Origin: G963665185 sp049723905
GTDB taxonomy: Bacteria > Desulfobacterota > Desulfovibrionia > Desulfovibrionales > Desulfovibrionaceae
Length of the DNA: 64,000 bases
Reading direction: 5' to 3'
NCBI RefSeq assembly: GCF_049723905.1
Contig: NZ_JBJKFD010000001.1
Location: 2,294,001 to 2,358,000 of the forward strand
The stretch's first letter is position 1. Every line of letters starts with the position of its first letter. Below, in pieces: positions 61,413-64,000 of the stretch. The notes beneath the pieces were generated by a model that searched no databases, had not been told where the DNA came from, and worked only from the letters and a program-made list of their open reading frames with translations. Made by a program: the position numbers and the translations under genes.

Positions 61413-61441
61413 CCCTCCCGGATGCAAAACATCCGGGAGGG
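61413..61441 (-). terminator. Hairpin after fdhB copy 2
   Basis: CCCTCCCGGATG-CAAAA-CATCCGGGAGGG, 12-bp perfect stem, 15 bp past the fdhB2 stop; no strong T-run. It should limit read-through into fdhA copy 1. Confidence 0.7.
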
Positions 61442-61455
61442 AGGTCATACGGTGG

Positions 61456-62211
61456 TTATCCGATCACTCGACGGACAGGCTTGGCAAGGTTTGCCAGGAA
61501 CTCCTTGCGCGTTACCCCATTGTTGTTGCCGGGCAAAAGCGGCGCGGCAGCAGAGGCATCGGCCATCACGTACTTGTAGTACATGTCCGGCTTCTGGGTA
61601 ACGAGGTAGATGACGCTGACGTCATCGGTGTCCACGAGCCTGGCATCGGGGAAGTCCTTCTTGACCCTTGCCAGGGATTTCTCAGCCAAGGCCAGCATGT
61701 CTTCGCGTTCGCCGAAGTTCATGGTTCCTGTTGGACAGGTTTTGACGCAAATCGGAACCATTCCGGCGAGTTGGCGATCAATACACATGTCGCACTTGGT
61801 GAGCATGCCCGTGCCACTGTTGTAGCGCGGGATGTTGTAGGGACAGGCGTCTATAATGTCCTTACAATCCGCCTTGGAAAGCAGCTTGCACAGGTCGGTA
61901 TAGAGCACGGCTCCGCTTTCCTCTTCGTGCACGATGGCGCCGTTCAGTATGCTGTCGGCCACGTCCTTGCAGGGCGGGGCCACGCAATGGCGGCACTGGT
62001 CCGGGAAGAAGAGCCATTCCACCTTGCCATTGATGCGGTGCTCACTGAAGCGCACCAGCTTGTAGGTAAAGGGATTGAGATCCGGCGGGTTCTGATGGGA
62101 ACCGCGCTGCCGGGTCTTTGTCGCGGGCAGGTCGTGCCATTCCTTGCAGGCAACCTGGCAACCGCGGCAAGCCGTACATCTCGATGTATCGACAAAGAAT
62201 GCTTTCGGCAT
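61456..62211 (-). CDS. fdhB: Formate dehydrogenase beta subunit (FeS), copy 2
   Basis: 251 aa, near-duplicate of the 57202 gene with the same four cluster motifs (CTACRGCQVACKEW, CRHCVAPPC, CPYNIPRYNSG then CDMCIDRQ, CVKTCPTGTM). Differs mainly in the SKADCKDIIDACP segment and in a shorter GNNNGVTRKEF tail. No signal or membrane helix. Starts 28 bp after fdhA copy 2, AAGGAG site. It pairs with the catalytic gene continuing past the window end. Confidence 0.94.
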   Translation of the reverse strand: MPKAFFVDTSRCTACRGCQVACKEWHDLPATKTRQRGSHQNPPDLNPFTYKLVRFSEHRINGKVEWLFFPDQCRHCVAPPCKDVADSILNGAIVHEEESGAVLYTDLCKLLSKADCKDIIDACPYNIPRYNSGTGMLTKCDMCIDRQLAGMVPICVKTCPTGTMNFGEREDMLALAEKSLARVKKDFPDARLVDTDDVSVIYLVTQKPDMYYKYVMADASAAAPLLPGNNNGVTRKEFLANLAKPVRRVIG

Positions 62212-62239
62212 TGTTCTACTCCTTACGGAAAATCCGCGG

Positions 62240-64000
62240 TTATTCTATTTCCGTGAGCCGGGTGGCCTTGTGTACGTTCACAAGGCAGGCCTTGTACTCC
62301 GGAATAGTCGTGTTCGGGTCGCCTACAGCCGGCGTAAGCCGGTTGGTGCAGTCGCCCGCGCCGCGGGTCGTCCAGCCGAAGCAGAACGGCATGCCGATCT
62401 CATGCACGGTTTCGCCCTTGATCTTGAACGGCGTCATGCGCACCGTGACCATGGCAATGGCCTCGACGCGTCCACGCATGCTTTCCACCACCACGGCATC
62501 ACCATTGGCAATGCCCTTTTCCTTGGCCAGTTCCGGACTCATCTCCACATAGAGCTGAGGTTCGGCTTCCAGCAGGTGCGGTGTATTTCGTGTGTCGCCG
62601 CCGCCGCACCAATGTTCGGTGAGGCAATACGTGGTAAGGACGATGGGGAAACGCTTGTCCGCAGGCTCGGCCAACTTGTCCAGATCGCTGAATACCCGCT
62701 TGTAGCACGGGCTGCTCAACTGCCTGGAGAAGGGATGCCGCTTGATGGGCGTTTCCACGGGTTCGTAGTGTTCCGGGAAAGGACCGTCGGGACGGCCAGG
62801 GCCGAACAGATGGCCGTGGCCTTCCTGCTGCATGATGAACGGGTAGCGCCCCTTGCCCGTGGCATTGGGCGGCCAGCCGCCGTCGGGCACGTCGCCCACC
62901 CATTTGGTACCGTTCCAGGCGATGACCGCCTTTTGCGGAGCATAGGGCTTGCCGTTGAGATCAACCGAGGCACGGTTGTACAGAATGCGTCTGTTAACCG
63001 GCCAGCACCACGAGAAGTTCGGGTACAGGTTGATCTTGGCCTGCATGGGAGTCTGGGACAGGTCGCGCTTCTTGGCCTTGCAGCCGCCTTCCTCGGTATA
63101 GCCGCCACAGTACAGCCAGTTCAGGCTGACCGTGGAACCGTCGTCGGCCAGGGAGCCGAAGGACGGAACCTGCTGCCCCTTCTTGTAGGTCTTGCCCTTG
63201 ATCGTGACGTCCTTGGTAAAGAAGCCGTTGATCTTTTTGGCAACGGAATCCGGCTCGTAGTATTCGGGCCAGTCCAGACTCAGGAGCGGCTCGGGGAAGG
63301 TGCCGTTTTCCTTGGTGTAGAGCCTGCGCACGTGGTTGATGATGTCCACGTACATAGCGCCCATGCTGCGGCTTTCGCCCATGGGTTCGCAGGCCTTGTA
63401 GTGCCACAGCTGCCAGCGGCCGCTGTTGGTGATGCTGCCTTCTTTTTCCGCGCGTTGGGCCGAAGGCAGCAGGAAGACCTCGGTCTTCATCTGCGTGGGA
63501 TCCACGCCGGGGCGGTGCCAGTTTTCCGATGTTTCGGTGTGGTGGATTTCGCCCACCACCAGCCAGTCCAGATTATCGAGCGCCTTTCTGGCCTTGTTGC
63601 CGTTGGGCACGCTCTGGGCCGGGTTGGTGCCGAAGGTGAAACCGCCGTGCACCTCGCCGCGGTACATGCGGTCGAACAGGAAGATGTAGGAGTAGTCTTC
63701 TCCGTCGTCCGCCTTGGGCAGGAGGTTGTAACCGAAGCCGTTGTCCGCCGTGGCCTTGTCGCCGCGCCAGCCCTTGAGCAGGCTTGCGAAGTACTTGGGC
63801 TTGTTCTGCCACCAGTTGGCGCTTTGCGGATCGTGGCTTACCGGCGTGGTCGCCTTCACATAATCCTCGTAGCTCTGCCAGCTCGCCTTGGGCATGGGCA
63901 GGTAGCCGGGGAGGATGTGCCACAGGATGCAGTGGTCCGTGGACCCCTGCACGTTGGGCTCGCCGCGCAGGGCGTTGATGCCGCCGCCTGCCACACCTAT
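62240..64000 (-). CDS. fdhA: Formate dehydrogenase catalytic subunit, copy 2, partial
   Basis: C-terminal about 585 residues; the start, Tat signal, [4Fe-4S] site and the Cys/Sec position lie beyond base 64000. Visible blocks match copy 1 closely: GGGINALRGEPNVQGSTDH, FLFDRMYRGEVHGGFTFGTNPAQS, TNSGRWQLWHYKACEPMGES, and the C-terminal GGGDTRNTPHLLEAEPQLYVEMSPELA then TNRLTPAVGDPN. Arranged fdhA-fdhB like copy 1, so this is a tandem duplication. Whether this copy uses Cys or Sec cannot be told here. Confidence 0.93.
   Translation of the reverse strand: MGVAGGGINALRGEPNVQGSTDHCILWHILPGYLPMPKASWQSYEDYVKATTPVSHDPQSANWWQNKPKYFASLLKGWRGDKATADNGFGYNLLPKADDGEDYSYIFLFDRMYRGEVHGGFTFGTNPAQSVPNGNKARKALDNLDWLVVGEIHHTETSENWHRPGVDPTQMKTEVFLLPSAQRAEKEGSITNSGRWQLWHYKACEPMGESRSMGAMYVDIINHVRRLYTKENGTFPEPLLSLDWPEYYEPDSVAKKINGFFTKDVTIKGKTYKKGQQVPSFGSLADDGSTVSLNWLYCGGYTEEGGCKAKKRDLSQTPMQAKINLYPNFSWCWPVNRRILYNRASVDLNGKPYAPQKAVIAWNGTKWVGDVPDGGWPPNATGKGRYPFIMQQEGHGHLFGPGRPDGPFPEHYEPVETPIKRHPFSRQLSSPCYKRVFSDLDKLAEPADKRFPIVLTTYCLTEHWCGGGDTRNTPHLLEAEPQLYVEMSPELAKEKGIANGDAVVVESMRGRVEAIAMVTVRMTPFKIKGETVHEIGMPFCFGWTTRGAGDCTNRLTPAVGDPNTTIPEYKACLVNVHKATRLTEIE

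Overview
The window looks like chromosome of a motile, anaerobic, Gram-negative sulfate-reducer-type bacterium, most likely one of the Desulfovibrionaceae. Support comes from tandem Tat-exported formate dehydrogenase genes with soluble FeS beta subunits and fdhE, a four-subunit 2-oxoacid:ferredoxin oxidoreductase with an ADP-forming acyl-CoA synthetase, an oxygen-labile FeS serine dehydratase, a C4-dicarboxylate-type TRAP system, many large sensors, and flagellar genes behind sigma-54 and sigma-28 promoters. No rRNA, tRNA, CRISPR or complete insertion sequence was seen. The species assignment is inference.

Layout. 1-4 kb: tail of a sigma-54 activator, a regulatory non-coding stretch, a NapH-like membrane FeS protein and nicotinate phosphoribosyltransferase. 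4-6.5 kb (minus strand): nitroreductase, metallo-hydrolase, a small ORF with an in-frame TGA that looks like a selenoprotein, and a frameshifted metallo-beta-lactamase gene. 6.7-13 kb: queD, dtd, an anti-sigma-type kinase and three glycosyltransferases. 13-19.6 kb: flagellar block fliK-flgD-flgE, flaG (reverse) and flagellin. 19.7-24.9 kb (minus): rnc, a GGDEF-EAL sensor, rnhA and a TPM-like membrane protein. 25-31.6 kb: palindromic repeat A, serine dehydratase, a flavoprotein disulfide reductase, comF, a gate-domain membrane protein and panB. 31.6-36 kb: two paralogous S24 repressors around a Cro-like protein, a PAS histidine kinase and a glycosyltransferase relic. 36-40.5 kb: chemoreceptor, SMR transporter and solute:sodium symporter. 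40.6-49.1 kb: the korDABC-acd operon divergent from an ELFV dehydrogenase, an MFS carrier and an IclR regulator. 49.1-55.1 kb: palindromic repeat B, dctPQM TRAP genes and a CitA/CitB-type two-component system. 55.1-64 kb: repeat-rich spacer, fdhE, fdhAB copy 1 and fdhAB copy 2 (cut by the window end).

How it fits together. The kor-acd-dehydrogenase-MFS-IclR block reads as uptake, oxidative deamination, ferredoxin-linked oxidation to an acyl-CoA and ATP-yielding thioester cleavage. The TRAP block reads as sensed uptake of a dicarboxylate-like acid. Formate dehydrogenases would feed periplasmic electrons, and a perfect FNR-type box lies before copy 1, with a close match before the NapH-like gene. 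The strongest candidates for something new are the C-U small selenoprotein candidate with a SECIS-like hairpin (5075-5353), the two copies of a long palindromic element with 17-bp flanking repeats (25.2 and 49.2 kb), and the sigma-54 promoter with triple dyads at 0.1-0.35 kb that leads into no convincing protein gene.
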